The notes beneath the pieces are model-generated. The model was not told the DNA's origin, ran no database searches, and was given only the letters and a program-made list of their open reading frames with translations. Below, piece after piece: positions 35,419 to 44,466 of a DNA stretch of 61,820 bases (position 1 is its first letter; every line of letters starts with the position of its first letter). This DNA comes from Lachnospiraceae bacterium (GTDB taxonomy: Bacteria; Bacillota; Clostridia; Lachnospirales; Lachnospiraceae), in the NCBI GenBank assembly GCA_017430085.1, contig JAFRNR010000025.1:1-61820 (forward strand), given 5' to 3'. Made by a program: the position numbers and the translations under genes.

Positions 35419-36365
35419 ACATCCGCACAGCCGTCCCGGACGACGCTGCCCCCATCCTGGACCTGATCCGCCGCCGCATCCGCTGGATGGATGAGACAGG
35501 GCTGGATCACTGGAACAAGGTGGACTATTTCAGCATCTATCCGGAACGTTATTTTGAAGAAAATATCGCCTCCTTCCTGGTGGCGGAGCAGGCAGGGCAC
35601 CTGATCGGTGCTCTGGCTGTTTTTGACCATGATTCCGTCTGGCAGGACAAAACGCCCGCCTGGTACATCCACAATTTTGTCTCGGACCTGGATCATCCCG
35701 GCACCGGCGCCGCGCTCCTGCGCTTTACGGAGCAGATGGCGCTGGCCCGCGGGATCCGCCTGATGCGCATGGATACCAACCTGAAGGATCACGCGCTGTC
35801 CGCGTATTATGAAGAGAAGGGATACCGGACCCGCGGCATCGTGCATCGCGGCCTGTTTCTGGGCGTTAAGCGCGAAAAGCATCTGGACCGCGAGAATCCG
35901 CCCTACGACGCGGGCGGCTTCTTCGATTCCGCCTTCCTGCAGGACGGGGAGATCCAGCTGGTCCTGGAAAAGACCTCGCCGGCCGACCCGGAGCGGGGCC
36001 GCGTGCCGGCGTATCATTTTGCGATCTGCGGGCCCGGCGGCGAGCGCATGGGCTGGTGCAATCTGCGGATCGGGCACTGCGAAACGCTGTATTATGCGGG
36101 CCATATCGGCTATGAAGTGGACGAGCCGTACCGCGGCCGTCATCTGGCGGCGCGCGCCTGCGGCCTGCTGTTCCGCCTGGCGGACCGCCACGGCCTGGGC
36201 TACGTGCTCATCACCTGCGACCCGGACAACCCGGCCTCCCGCCGCACCGCGGAACTGGCCGGCTGCGAATATCTGGAGACCGCACCGCTGCCCGCCTGGC
36301 ACGACCTGGCGCAGGAAGGATTCCGCGAAGTCTGCATTTACGGCAAAACCCTGGAGGAGGTGTAA
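35415..36365 (+). CDS. Tandem GNAT acetyltransferase
   Basis: A 316-residue protein with two GNAT domains. The first (1-150) starts MNIRTAVPDDAAPILDLI and has the acceptor region YIHNFVSDLDHPGTGAALLRF; the second (about 185-316) contains GYEVDEPYRGRHLAARACG (acetyl-CoA pyrophosphate loop, RGRHLA) and NPASRRTAELAGCEYLE. Only the second has the clear Q/RxxGxG/A-like loop, so the first may be structural. Substrate unknown. The start overlaps the previous stop, and an RDD gene follows after four bases, so it belongs to the ExbB/ExbD-like operon. Confidence 0.8.
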   Translation: MNIRTAVPDDAAPILDLIRRRIRWMDETGLDHWNKVDYFSIYPERYFEENIASFLVAEQAGHLIGALAVFDHDSVWQDKTPAWYIHNFVSDLDHPGTGAALLRFTEQMALARGIRLMRMDTNLKDHALSAYYEEKGYRTRGIVHRGLFLGVKREKHLDRENPPYDAGGFFDSAFLQDGEIQLVLEKTSPADPERGRVPAYHFAICGPGGERMGWCNLRIGHCETLYYAGHIGYEVDEPYRGRHLAARACGLLFRLADRHGLGYVLITCDPDNPASRRTAELAGCEYLETAPLPAWHDLAQEGFREVCIYGKTLEEV

Positions 36366-36369
36366 GGAT

Positions 36370-37062
36370 ATGAACAACACAGACAACGAAACCCAAAAAA
36401 CAAACGCGGGCAAACGCATCATGGCCTTTGTCATCGACGTTTTTCTGACGATCCTCCTCGCCATGGCACTCAGTTTCCTACTGTCCATGGCCCTGGGCGC
36501 CAAAGGACGGACCCAGGAACTGAACGACAAGATCGGGGTTTATGAAGCCGAGTACGGCGTCAAACTGATCGTCACGGAAGAAGAATACGACGCCCTGACG
36601 CCGGAGCAGAAGAAAGCTTATGAAGAGGCCTATATCGCCGCTTCAAGCGATGCGGAACTCGAGAAAATGTACCGGTCGCTGGTCCGGCTGATGCTCGTGA
36701 CCGTCTGCGGCTCCCTCCTGGCGTCCGTGCTCATCCTGGAATGCCTGTTCCCGCTGCGGCTGGGCCAGGGAAGAAGCACCGGGAAACTGCTGACCGGTCT
36801 CGCCATCACGGACAGGAACGGCGGCCGCGCCCGCCTGGCGGCGCTGTTTCTCCGCGCCTTGGGCAAATACGTCCTGGTCTTCCTGCTGCCGGGCTATCTC
36901 TATACCATGCTGCGCTACTGGACCGTCTCTTCCGTCAGCCTGGCGCTCCTGCCGGTCCTCCTGATCGCGCAGCTGCTCCTGTTTTTCAAAACGCCGAGGC
37001 ACACGCCGCTTCACGATCTGCTGGCAGGGACCGTCGTGACGGATTACACGCCTGACCTGTAA
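36370..37062 (+). CDS. RDD family membrane protein
   Basis: A 230-residue integral membrane protein. The RDD signature is recognisable: GKRIMAFVIDVFLTILLAM at the start (Arg, then Asp in the first helix), later GQGRSTGKLLTGLAITDRNG, and RHTPLHDLLAGTVVTD at the end. An acidic, charged loop (about 45-95) with many Glu/Lys lies between the first and second spans. The far upstream start is rejected because ATG 36370 has GGAGGTGTAAGGAT before it. RDD proteins are often transporters or partners of membrane machinery, but no function can be assigned here. Confidence 0.8.
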   Translation: MNNTDNETQKTNAGKRIMAFVIDVFLTILLAMALSFLLSMALGAKGRTQELNDKIGVYEAEYGVKLIVTEEEYDALTPEQKKAYEEAYIAASSDAELEKMYRSLVRLMLVTVCGSLLASVLILECLFPLRLGQGRSTGKLLTGLAITDRNGGRARLAALFLRALGKYVLVFLLPGYLYTMLRYWTVSSVSLALLPVLLIAQLLLFFKTPRHTPLHDLLAGTVVTDYTPDL

Positions 37063-37073
37063 ACAACTCCGCG

Positions 37074-37096
37074 AGACCGGTCCGCCGGTCTTTTTT
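37074..37096 (+). terminator. Terminator after the RDD gene
   Basis: AGACCGG-TCCG-CCGGTCT followed by five further T, 11 bases after the stop. It runs directly into the palindromic repeats at 37094. Confidence 0.85.
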
Positions 37097-37162
37097 GTGC
37101 CATTTGGGGACTGTCCCCGTTTGGCACAAATGAGGCCATTTGGGGACTGTCCCCGTTTGGCC
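37094..37162. repeat. Two tandem palindromic repeats with GGGGACTGTCCCC core
   Basis: Copy 1 (37094-37130): TTTGTGCCA / TGGCACAAA arms around the core GGGGACTGTCCCC. Copy 2 (37134-37162): GGCCA / TGGCC arms around the same core with the same ATTT and GTT flanks. They resemble short intergenic palindromic repeats widespread in clostridial genomes and are related in style to the elements at 47550 and 61760. Confidence 0.8.
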
Positions 37163-37205
37163 CTGTTGGATACAGGGTGTTTGTGAGAATAAAGATGTGA
37201 AGGGA

Positions 37206-37234
37206 TTGACTTGGTGGTCTGTTTGTTATAGACT
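37206..37234 (+). promoter_or_regulatory. Possible promoter of the permease operon
   Basis: TTGACT (37206-37211) and a TATAGACT stretch (37227-37234); spacing is 15 to TATAGA or 17 to TAGACT. It lies about 45 bases before the first permease gene, in an AT-richer stretch. Confidence 0.45.
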
Positions 37235-37278
37235 AAATACGTTGGGTATTTCGACGAATCAGAGACAGAGGAGGGGTC

Positions 37279-39321
37279 ATGAATATACGCATCCGCTTAT
37301 TAAGAAAACCGCTGACCACCGCCCTGTGGCTGCTGCTGACTGCGCTGATGAGTGCTTTCCTTCTGGTTGGGTTTTCCCTCTGGTTCTCCACCTCCCGCCT
37401 CGCCGAAAACCTGGATAAGAATACGATCGCGGTCGCCGTCCGTTCGGACCAGGCCCTGCTTTCGCGTGGCAATACCGTCGTGCCGGAAGAGCGGTATTTC
37501 ACGCAGAAAGACAAATCGTATCTGGAAAGTCTGGACAGCGTCAAAGCCGTCCGAAGCCATACGCTGAGCGGCGCCGTGATCCCGCAGCTCACACCGGTAC
37601 TGGAGATGAGTCGATATAAATCGTATGAGTCGGGCGGCAATCCGCTGCCGTACTGCAATGCTGTGGTGACGGGAACGCTGTTGCGGAGAACGCTTGCTTC
37701 GCGCTTTGATGAAATGATCATCTTGAAATTTGAACTGAAGGATATCCTGCTGATCGGAGCGGAATATGAACGCTGTCAGGCAGACGTACGCATGAAAGAA
37801 GGAGGGATCCTGACGGTGGTGACTCCCGTTCCCCGGAGGGATGACGGGATCGTGACTTGGGAACCGGAACCGAACCGGAACTTCGGATGGGTCACGGAGT
37901 TCGAAGAAGGCAAAACATATGTGCTGGCCGGCTATTATGATCCGGGGATGCATGTGATCAATATCCCGCCGGAGCTGAAAGAACAGATGCCGTCTGACGG
38001 CCAGATCATGTACATGAATACCCTGCAGGTCCGGGGCGATATGCTATGGGGACTGAATCAATGCAGGATCCCGGTGGAATCCTCTCACTCTTCCTCTTCT
38101 TCATACACTTATTCGCTGGAACCGGCGGAAGACTATGCGCTTCCGGCCGCGGAGCTCTGGGAAGGCGATCCGAAGCACTTCTTTGAGGAAACACCGCACG
38201 ATATCTGGCGCACTTATCGTGACGTTTGGGAAAAGCAGCAGCACAGCCTGCCGGTGATCGGCACGGAGCGTCTGGAAGCCATGTACGCGTTCATGGCGGA
38301 CCGGGCGCGGATCGTCGACGGCCGCAGTTTCACGGCAGAAGAATATGAGAACGGCGCGAAGGTAATGATCCTTTCCCGAAACTTGGCGGATCAGTGCGGA
38401 GTGAAGGCAGGGGACAAACTGACACTGACACAGTATTTGAGTCATTTCGGTGACTATGGTGAACTGGGCGAGATCCCGGAGAGGAGCGTAGGCATGCAGC
38501 CCGGCGGATATTATAACGATCCTTCCGTGGACATTCTGAACCTGAGCCAGGATTACGGCGCACCGGAAGAGGAATTCACGGTCGTCGGTATCTACGAGCT
38601 GTTATCCGCCTGGACCTACGGACCGTACGATTTCGGCCCCAATACGGTGTTTATCCCGAAAAAAACTCAGATAGCCGGCGCGTTCGGCGGGATCCAAGCG
38701 GCGGAGGAAGGCCCTGACATTTACGGCGTCCTGCTGTCCGTGGAACTGGTAAACGGCAGGGTGGATGAGTTCATGACGCAGATCGAGGGCAGTGATTATG
38801 AATGGCAGTTTTTCGCCTTTGACCAGGGCGTCGAAGGCGCGCTGAAGAATATCAAAGACATGACCTCATCTATGGAGCGCCTCTTCCTGATGTCGGCTTT
38901 TGGCTGGCTCCTGTTCCTGCTGCTGTTCCTGCTGATGTTCCAGGGGGCGGAGCGGCAGACGCTGGGCTCCATGCGCAGCCTGGGCGAGCCGGTGAAGCGC
39001 GCGGCCGGATACCTGTTCGGCGGAGGCTTCCTGGTGGCACTGGGAGGCGTGATCCTTGGAACGGCGGCCGGTGCACTGGTGCTGAGGACCGTCCAGCAGG
39101 GGATCCTGCGGGACGCCCTGGCCGGGCTGGATCAGACCATGGAGGCGGAAGCACTGGCGGCCGCGGAGGAAAAACTGATAACGATGCATGCGGCCAGCAA
39201 TCTGACAACGGTGCAGCTGCTCCTGCTGGCGGCCGGACAATTACTGATCCTGGCGATCGCCCTGCTCCTGCACGCGGCAGTCCTGTCCCGCCGGCATCCC
39301 CGGCGTCTGATGGAGGGCTGA
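37279..39321 (+). CDS. FtsX-like ABC permease, long form, copy 1
   Basis: A 680-residue permease of the MacB/FtsX superfamily: one N-terminal span (about 14-35), a large extracellular domain of about 500 residues, and three C-terminal spans (about 540, 575-600 and 635-660). It shares with the two other long permeases of this locus the start IRLLRKPLTT-LW, the motif YFTQKDKSYLESLDSVKAV and PNTVFIPKKTQIAGA before the last spans. RBS AGAGGAGG. It is followed after three bases by a short permease, so each pair should form one heterodimeric membrane unit driven by the ATPase at 40509. Confidence 0.82.
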   Translation: MNIRIRLLRKPLTTALWLLLTALMSAFLLVGFSLWFSTSRLAENLDKNTIAVAVRSDQALLSRGNTVVPEERYFTQKDKSYLESLDSVKAVRSHTLSGAVIPQLTPVLEMSRYKSYESGGNPLPYCNAVVTGTLLRRTLASRFDEMIILKFELKDILLIGAEYERCQADVRMKEGGILTVVTPVPRRDDGIVTWEPEPNRNFGWVTEFEEGKTYVLAGYYDPGMHVINIPPELKEQMPSDGQIMYMNTLQVRGDMLWGLNQCRIPVESSHSSSSSYTYSLEPAEDYALPAAELWEGDPKHFFEETPHDIWRTYRDVWEKQQHSLPVIGTERLEAMYAFMADRARIVDGRSFTAEEYENGAKVMILSRNLADQCGVKAGDKLTLTQYLSHFGDYGELGEIPERSVGMQPGGYYNDPSVDILNLSQDYGAPEEEFTVVGIYELLSAWTYGPYDFGPNTVFIPKKTQIAGAFGGIQAAEEGPDIYGVLLSVELVNGRVDEFMTQIEGSDYEWQFFAFDQGVEGALKNIKDMTSSMERLFLMSAFGWLLFLLLFLLMFQGAERQTLGSMRSLGEPVKRAAGYLFGGGFLVALGGVILGTAAGALVLRTVQQGILRDALAGLDQTMEAEALAAAEEKLITMHAASNLTTVQLLLLAAGQLLILAIALLLHAAVLSRRHPRRLMEG

Positions 39322-39324
39322 GCC

Positions 39325-40467
39325 ATGATATCTACGGTATTCAAACGCATGCTCCGCCGCCCCTGGCTCTCCCTGGCCGGTCTGATCCTGGCCGCCGCTC
39401 TCTGTTTCGTCCTCTGCTTCCTGGTGCGCTACCGGAACGCGCAGGCCGCGCAGCTGGAGGAGATCCGGACCAGTTACGTGGTCCGCGGCGTCGTGACGGA
39501 CGCGCGGGGCACCAAATCCAACAATCTGTGCCTGAACCGGATGTGGCTCGAATTCATCCAGGACGAGGAAAAGGGCCTGGGTTCCTATATCACGGACGTG
39601 CGGCTGATCAAAAACCTGGAATCGCAGTCGGAACTGGGAACGGCGCTGGCCGTCGGCGTGAGCAGCCCGCAGGCGGACAGGCGGCTGGACGCCGCCCTGG
39701 ACGGCGGGTACTATTCGGAGCGGGAAGATTTCTTCGAAACCAAGGATTTCTGCTGTCTGGTCCCGGAATTCGTTTATGAGCAATACGCGGGGCAGCAGCT
39801 GGCCTGCGTCCTGACCAATCCCTACACCTCCGCCGGCCTGGGCAGCGTGGGCGACAATAACGGGACGGAATTCAAACTGGACGTCGTGGGCTGGTACAAG
39901 GGCGACGGCGAGGATATCATCCTGCCCTTCCCGGCGGCGCAGCGTCTGGGCGGACGCCTCACCAATACCGTCAGCGTGGACGCCATCAGCTTCGCCCTGA
40001 AAGACAACAGCCAGGCGGACCTGGTGCGGGAGATCGCGGCGAAGGAATTCATCCAGCCGGATCCCTCCTCCCTGTCCTTCCGCCCGGCCCTGACCGTGCA
40101 GGACCGCCAGTACCGAGCCGCCCTGACCGAAATGGAACAGAACGTCCGCCGCACCGAACGCCTGCTGCCGGTCAGTGCCTTCCTGAGCTTGGCCGTCGGT
40201 TTCTTCCTGGGCTTCCTGTCCGTGCGCGGCGAAACACGGACCTACGCGCTCATGCGCACGCTGGGCATCGGGGCCGGCCGTCTGACCGGCATGGTATTAT
40301 TGGAGCAGCTGCTGCTTCCGGCCGCCGGCGCGCTGGCCGTCGGCCTGATCATGGGACAGCCGCTGCCGGCTCTTGTGTATTTCGCCTGCCATGCGGTGGG
40401 CTGCCTGCTGGCGGTGCTCCGCCCGGCATTGGCCGCGCCGACGAAACTGTTGCGCGTGCAGGAATAG
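39325..40467 (+). CDS. FtsX-like ABC permease, short form, copy 1
   Basis: A 380-residue partner permease. One N-terminal span follows FKRMLRRPWLSLAGL, then a 230-residue extracellular domain, then three spans (VSAFLSLAVGFFLGFLSV, MVLLEQLLLPAAGALAVGLI, ALVYFACHAVGCLLAVL). The C terminus APTKLLRVQE is identical in the third copy and nearly so in the second. The arginine-rich FSVRGETRTYALMRTLG loop before the middle span is the expected coupling helix that contacts the ATPase. Confidence 0.82.
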   Translation: MISTVFKRMLRRPWLSLAGLILAAALCFVLCFLVRYRNAQAAQLEEIRTSYVVRGVVTDARGTKSNNLCLNRMWLEFIQDEEKGLGSYITDVRLIKNLESQSELGTALAVGVSSPQADRRLDAALDGGYYSEREDFFETKDFCCLVPEFVYEQYAGQQLACVLTNPYTSAGLGSVGDNNGTEFKLDVVGWYKGDGEDIILPFPAAQRLGGRLTNTVSVDAISFALKDNSQADLVREIAAKEFIQPDPSSLSFRPALTVQDRQYRAALTEMEQNVRRTERLLPVSAFLSLAVGFFLGFLSVRGETRTYALMRTLGIGAGRLTGMVLLEQLLLPAAGALAVGLIMGQPLPALVYFACHAVGCLLAVLRPALAAPTKLLRVQE

Positions 40468-40508
40468 TGCATTATTATCATAAAGACGGATATATCAGGA
40501 GAAAAACC

Positions 40509-41195
40509 ATGGAAAACGTTTTGACCGTACAAAATGTGAGCTTTTCATACCGCAACAAATATCAGACCGTGAACGCCGTCAAGCGGGCGGACTGCTCGTT
40601 CGAGCGCGGCAAAGCCTACGCCATCGTGGGCAAGAGCGGCAGCGGCAAGACCACGCTGCTGTCCCTGCTGGCCGGTCTGGAGCTGCCCGGCGGCGGGACG
40701 ATCCTCTTTGACGGCAAAAGCACGCAGGAGATGGACCGCGACGCTTACCGGCGCGACAACGCGGCCGTGATCTATCAGAATTACAACCTGTTCCCGCTGC
40801 TCACCGTCATGGAAAACGTGCTGTATTCCATGAAACTGAAGGGCGTCCCGAACAAGGAGGCGAAGGAGCGCGCGGAGAAGGAGCTGGCGGCCGTGGGCAT
40901 CACTCCGGACCAGTTCAAGCGCTTCCCGCCGCAGCTGTCCGGCGGCGAGCAGCAGCGCGTCGCCATCGCCCGCGCCTTGGCGGCCGGCAATGAGATCATC
41001 CTGGCGGACGAGCCCACCGGCAACCTGGACGAGGGCAACTCCGAGCAGGTCGTGGACATCCTGCTGCGCCTGGCCCATGAAGAGAACCGCTGCGTGATCA
41101 TTATCACCCACGATGCGGAGATTGCCGCCCGCATGGACGCCATCTATACCATGCGCGACGGCGTACTGGAAGGAAATCAGGAGAATGAACAGTAA
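40509..41195 (+). CDS. ABC transporter ATP-binding protein
   Basis: A 228-residue ATPase of the LolD/MacB type. Walker A GKSGSGKTTLL, Q-loop YQNYNLFPLLTV, signature LSGGEQQRVAIARAL, Walker B IILADEPTGNLD and H-loop IITHDAE are all intact. The TGNLDE sequence is typical of ATPases that drive FtsX-like permeases. RBS AGGAG; the open frame could be extended upstream to 40467, but the ATG at 40509 fits the family start. It is the only ATPase among six permease genes and overlaps the next one by 11 bases. Confidence 0.93.
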   Translation: MENVLTVQNVSFSYRNKYQTVNAVKRADCSFERGKAYAIVGKSGSGKTTLLSLLAGLELPGGGTILFDGKSTQEMDRDAYRRDNAAVIYQNYNLFPLLTVMENVLYSMKLKGVPNKEAKERAEKELAAVGITPDQFKRFPPQLSGGEQQRVAIARALAAGNEIILADEPTGNLDEGNSEQVVDILLRLAHEENRCVIIITHDAEIAARMDAIYTMRDGVLEGNQENEQ

Positions 41196-43158
41196 GATCC
41201 GCCTGCTGCGGAAACCGGTCACCACGGTGCTGTGGCTGCTGCTCGGCGCAGCAGCAGGCGCCTTTCTTCTGGTCGCCGTTTCCATGTGGCTTTCCACAAA
41301 CCGGATGGCGGAACAGCTGGATAAAGAGCATACGGCCATTGCGGCCCGGATCGATCCGCGCAGCAATTCGACGGAAGAACGTCATTTTACGAAAGAAGAC
41401 GCGGCCCGGCTTACATCGCTGGACAGTGTAGAAGCGCTGCGGCTGCATACCGTCAGCGCGGCAGCCTCCCCGGATTTCCATCCGCTGATCGAAATGAACC
41501 GCCATGAAGGCTATCAGGGAAACGGAGACCGCCGCCCGTACTGCAATGCGGTCTTCTCCGGGACCGTTGACGTTCTGGCGGGCACGTATGTCCCGGGGAA
41601 CATGTACTATATCAACGTAACATTGGATGAGATCCTTCTCTTGGGGGAGGAATACTGCGGAGGCATGGCCATGGCGGACAACGCCCTTCGCTATGACGGA
41701 AGGTTTCAGGCGGCGGTCTGTTTTCTGGATCAGGAGGCGGCAGACTATATCCGGGCGGGACAGAAATACGTGTTTTCCGGATACTATGACGTCGGGGTCA
41801 ACCTGTTTGAGGATCCGTACATGAATTCCCGCCAGATCCTGATGCTGGGCGGCGTTAGGATGCAGGACGGCATTCTGATGGGCGGGTATGACTGCCCCGA
41901 TCCGTATTACAGCTATTTCCCGTCCGAGCGGCCGGAGCAGGAGCTGCATCCGGATACGGTCTACGCCTTCCCGGCGGCGGAGCACCTGCCGGAGGAGGGG
42001 GAAGCCGCGGTGGATCCGGACAGTTTCTTTGAGGAGACGGAGCATGAGATCTGGCGGACGTTCCGCAGGACATGGGACCGTCAGCAGGGCGCATTGCCCG
42101 TGATCGGCACGGATAAGCTGGAGACGATGTATTCGTTCCTGAGCCAGCGGGCCGTGATCAAAGAAGGCCGCTCCTTTACGGAAGAGGAATATGATACCGG
42201 CGCGCGCGTCCTGATCGTTTCCCGGCAGATTGCGGACAGGGCCGGATTGAAACCGGGAGACACCGTCACTCTGGAGCAATATATCGGAACGTTTGAATAT
42301 ACCGGGGCGCTGTCCGGTCTGGAACCACTCCGGGGGCTGTACAGCATCCAGTACGGCAGCGTAAATAATCCTTCGGTCGATATCCTGAACCTGAACCAGG
42401 AATACGGCCCGGAAGAATCATTCACGCTGGTCGGGATCTATGAACTGGAGGAAAACTGGGCGGAAGGCAGTTACGACTTTACGCCCAATACCGTGTTCAT
42501 GCCCCGGAAAGCCCAGATTGCCGGCGCGGCGGGCGAGATCCCGGACGAAGGCGATTTCTTCGGGCTGACGTTCAGTTTTGAACTGGTGAACGGGAAGATC
42601 GACGAATTCCAGGCGGCCTTGGAAGCCTCTCCTTATTCCGGGGAGTTTTATACCTTTGACCAGGGCTATGAAGCGGTATTGAAGAATCTGAACGTGACGG
42701 TGCGCTCCATGGGGCGTCTGCTGATCCTGTCCGCATGCAGCTGGTGCTTTTTCCAGATCTTTTATCTGCTGATGTATCAGGGCAGCGAAAAAAAGACGGT
42801 CGGGACCATGCGCTCTTTGGGAGCGTCCCGGAGCCGGTGCGGCGTGTATTTATGGAGCAGCGGGTTTATCGTGGCCCTGGGAGGCATCCTGCTCGGAAGC
42901 GCGGCCGGCAGACGGATCACGGAACAGATCCGCGCGGGGATCCTGGAAGACGCTTTGGGCGGCCTGGATCCGGATCTGCCGCAGGAAGCGCTCCTGTCCG
43001 CGCAGGAGGAGATCCGCGGTCTGATCAGCGGAAGCAGTGTGACCGGGAAGCAGATGCTGGTCATCGCGGGAACGGAGCTTCTGATCGCCGCCGTGCTGCT
43101 CCTTCTGCACGCGGGGGTGCTGATCCGCCGCCCGCCCCGCAGACTGACGGAGGGATAA
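41185..43158 (+). CDS. FtsX-like ABC permease, long form, copy 2
   Basis: A 657-residue paralogue of the permease at 37279, with the same start IRLLRKPVTT-LW, the HFTKEDAARLTSLDSVEAL segment and YDFTPNTVFMPRKAQIAGA. The extracellular domain has diverged strongly from copies 1 and 3 while the membrane parts are conserved. The start is placed at the ATG at 41185 inside the end of the ATPase gene, preceded by ATCAGGAG, because it aligns with the starts of the other copies. Confidence 0.82.
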   Translation: MNSKIRLLRKPVTTVLWLLLGAAAGAFLLVAVSMWLSTNRMAEQLDKEHTAIAARIDPRSNSTEERHFTKEDAARLTSLDSVEALRLHTVSAAASPDFHPLIEMNRHEGYQGNGDRRPYCNAVFSGTVDVLAGTYVPGNMYYINVTLDEILLLGEEYCGGMAMADNALRYDGRFQAAVCFLDQEAADYIRAGQKYVFSGYYDVGVNLFEDPYMNSRQILMLGGVRMQDGILMGGYDCPDPYYSYFPSERPEQELHPDTVYAFPAAEHLPEEGEAAVDPDSFFEETEHEIWRTFRRTWDRQQGALPVIGTDKLETMYSFLSQRAVIKEGRSFTEEEYDTGARVLIVSRQIADRAGLKPGDTVTLEQYIGTFEYTGALSGLEPLRGLYSIQYGSVNNPSVDILNLNQEYGPEESFTLVGIYELEENWAEGSYDFTPNTVFMPRKAQIAGAAGEIPDEGDFFGLTFSFELVNGKIDEFQAALEASPYSGEFYTFDQGYEAVLKNLNVTVRSMGRLLILSACSWCFFQIFYLLMYQGSEKKTVGTMRSLGASRSRCGVYLWSSGFIVALGGILLGSAAGRRITEQIRAGILEDALGGLDPDLPQEALLSAQEEIRGLISGSSVTGKQMLVIAGTELLIAAVLLLLHAGVLIRRPPRRLTEG

Positions 43159-43161
43159 GGC

Positions 43162-44418
43162 ATGATCGGGAATGTATGTAAGCGCATCATCCGCCGTCCC
43201 TTTCTCTCTCTGACAGGGCTGCTCCTGGCCTGTGCGATGTGCTTTGTCCTGTGCTTCCTGGTCAAATACCGGGCCGAACAGGAAGAGGGGCTCCGGCAGG
43301 TCCGGGAAACTTATCAGATCCTCTGTACGGTGACGGATGCCCGGGGCGTTGACACGGACGGCCTGCGCCTGGCTCAGAATTATGTGGAGTTCGTGGGATC
43401 GGAGGAGTCCGGCCTTGCCGGATATATCAAGGAACTGCGGATCACCCGGGAACTGGGCATAGACGGGATCATTCCGGGCAATAACGACGTCTTCACGGAA
43501 GACGATCTGGAAGAAGTCACCTCCTGGCAGTTCTCGCGTGACAGTGAGGGAAATGAAGTGATGGAGGAGATCACTTTCAAAGCGGAGTTTGTGACCAGCC
43601 CCTGGCACATGCTCCTGGGACTTTCCGATCCCGTCTGCAGCAGCCTGACGGATCCGGCCAGAGGCGGTGCCTTCACCAGTACGGTGGAGGATTTCTTCCG
43701 CCGCGATGAAGACATCTGCCTTGTTCCGGAATCCTATTATGAAAGACTGGCGGGTAAGCCGGTCACGTTTTCCCTGTACAGCCCCTACAGCAAGGGGGAC
43801 GGAACTCCCCGGGAAGGCCGCGCGGACATAACCGTCGTCGGCTGGTATAAAGGGGAAGGTACGGCCGTACTGGTCCCTTATGCCTGCGCCCAGCGGATCG
43901 GATATAAGATATCTTCGACGGTTTCCGCGGACTCGATCGCGTTTTTCCTGAACGATAACACGAAAGTGGATGAGATGAAGGAAAAAGCAAGGGAGGTCTT
44001 TGCGGAACCGGCCCCTTCCTCCTTCTCCGGCCGGGCGGGACTCGTGGTCAAGGACAGCGTTTACCGCCTGACGATGCAGGAGATGGAAGGGAACATCAGG
44101 CAGGTCGGCCGTCTGATTCCCGTCAGCCTGATGCTCAGCCTGCTGACCGGCCTGCTGACCGGCTACCTGACGGTCCGCGGCGAAACGAAGACGTACGCGC
44201 TGCGGCGGACGCTGGGAGTCGGCGCCGGACGTCTGATCCTGATGGTACTGTCAGAGCAATTGCTGCTCCCGGCCGTCGGTGCGCTGGCGGTGGGGCTGAT
44301 CCTGGGACAGCTGCGGCCGGCCCTGATCTATTTTGTCTGCCATGCGGCGGGCTGTCTGCTGGCGGTCCTGCGTCCTGCCCTGACGGCGCCGACGAAGCTG
44401 CTGCGCGTGCAGGAATAA
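43162..44418 (+). CDS. FtsX-like ABC permease, short form, copy 2
   Basis: A 418-residue paralogue of the permease at 39325. It has the same RRPFLSLTGLLLA start, three C-terminal spans and a TKLLRVQE end. It is about 40 residues longer because of extra sequence in the extracellular domain (around residues 115-165). It starts three bases after its long partner. Confidence 0.82.
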   Translation: MIGNVCKRIIRRPFLSLTGLLLACAMCFVLCFLVKYRAEQEEGLRQVRETYQILCTVTDARGVDTDGLRLAQNYVEFVGSEESGLAGYIKELRITRELGIDGIIPGNNDVFTEDDLEEVTSWQFSRDSEGNEVMEEITFKAEFVTSPWHMLLGLSDPVCSSLTDPARGGAFTSTVEDFFRRDEDICLVPESYYERLAGKPVTFSLYSPYSKGDGTPREGRADITVVGWYKGEGTAVLVPYACAQRIGYKISSTVSADSIAFFLNDNTKVDEMKEKAREVFAEPAPSSFSGRAGLVVKDSVYRLTMQEMEGNIRQVGRLIPVSLMLSLLTGLLTGYLTVRGETKTYALRRTLGVGAGRLILMVLSEQLLLPAVGALAVGLILGQLRPALIYFVCHAAGCLLAVLRPALTAPTKLLRVQE

Positions 44419-44466
44419 CGTCCGGAACCATGATTCCTGGCCAGATCTGCGGAGGATAACGAACCT

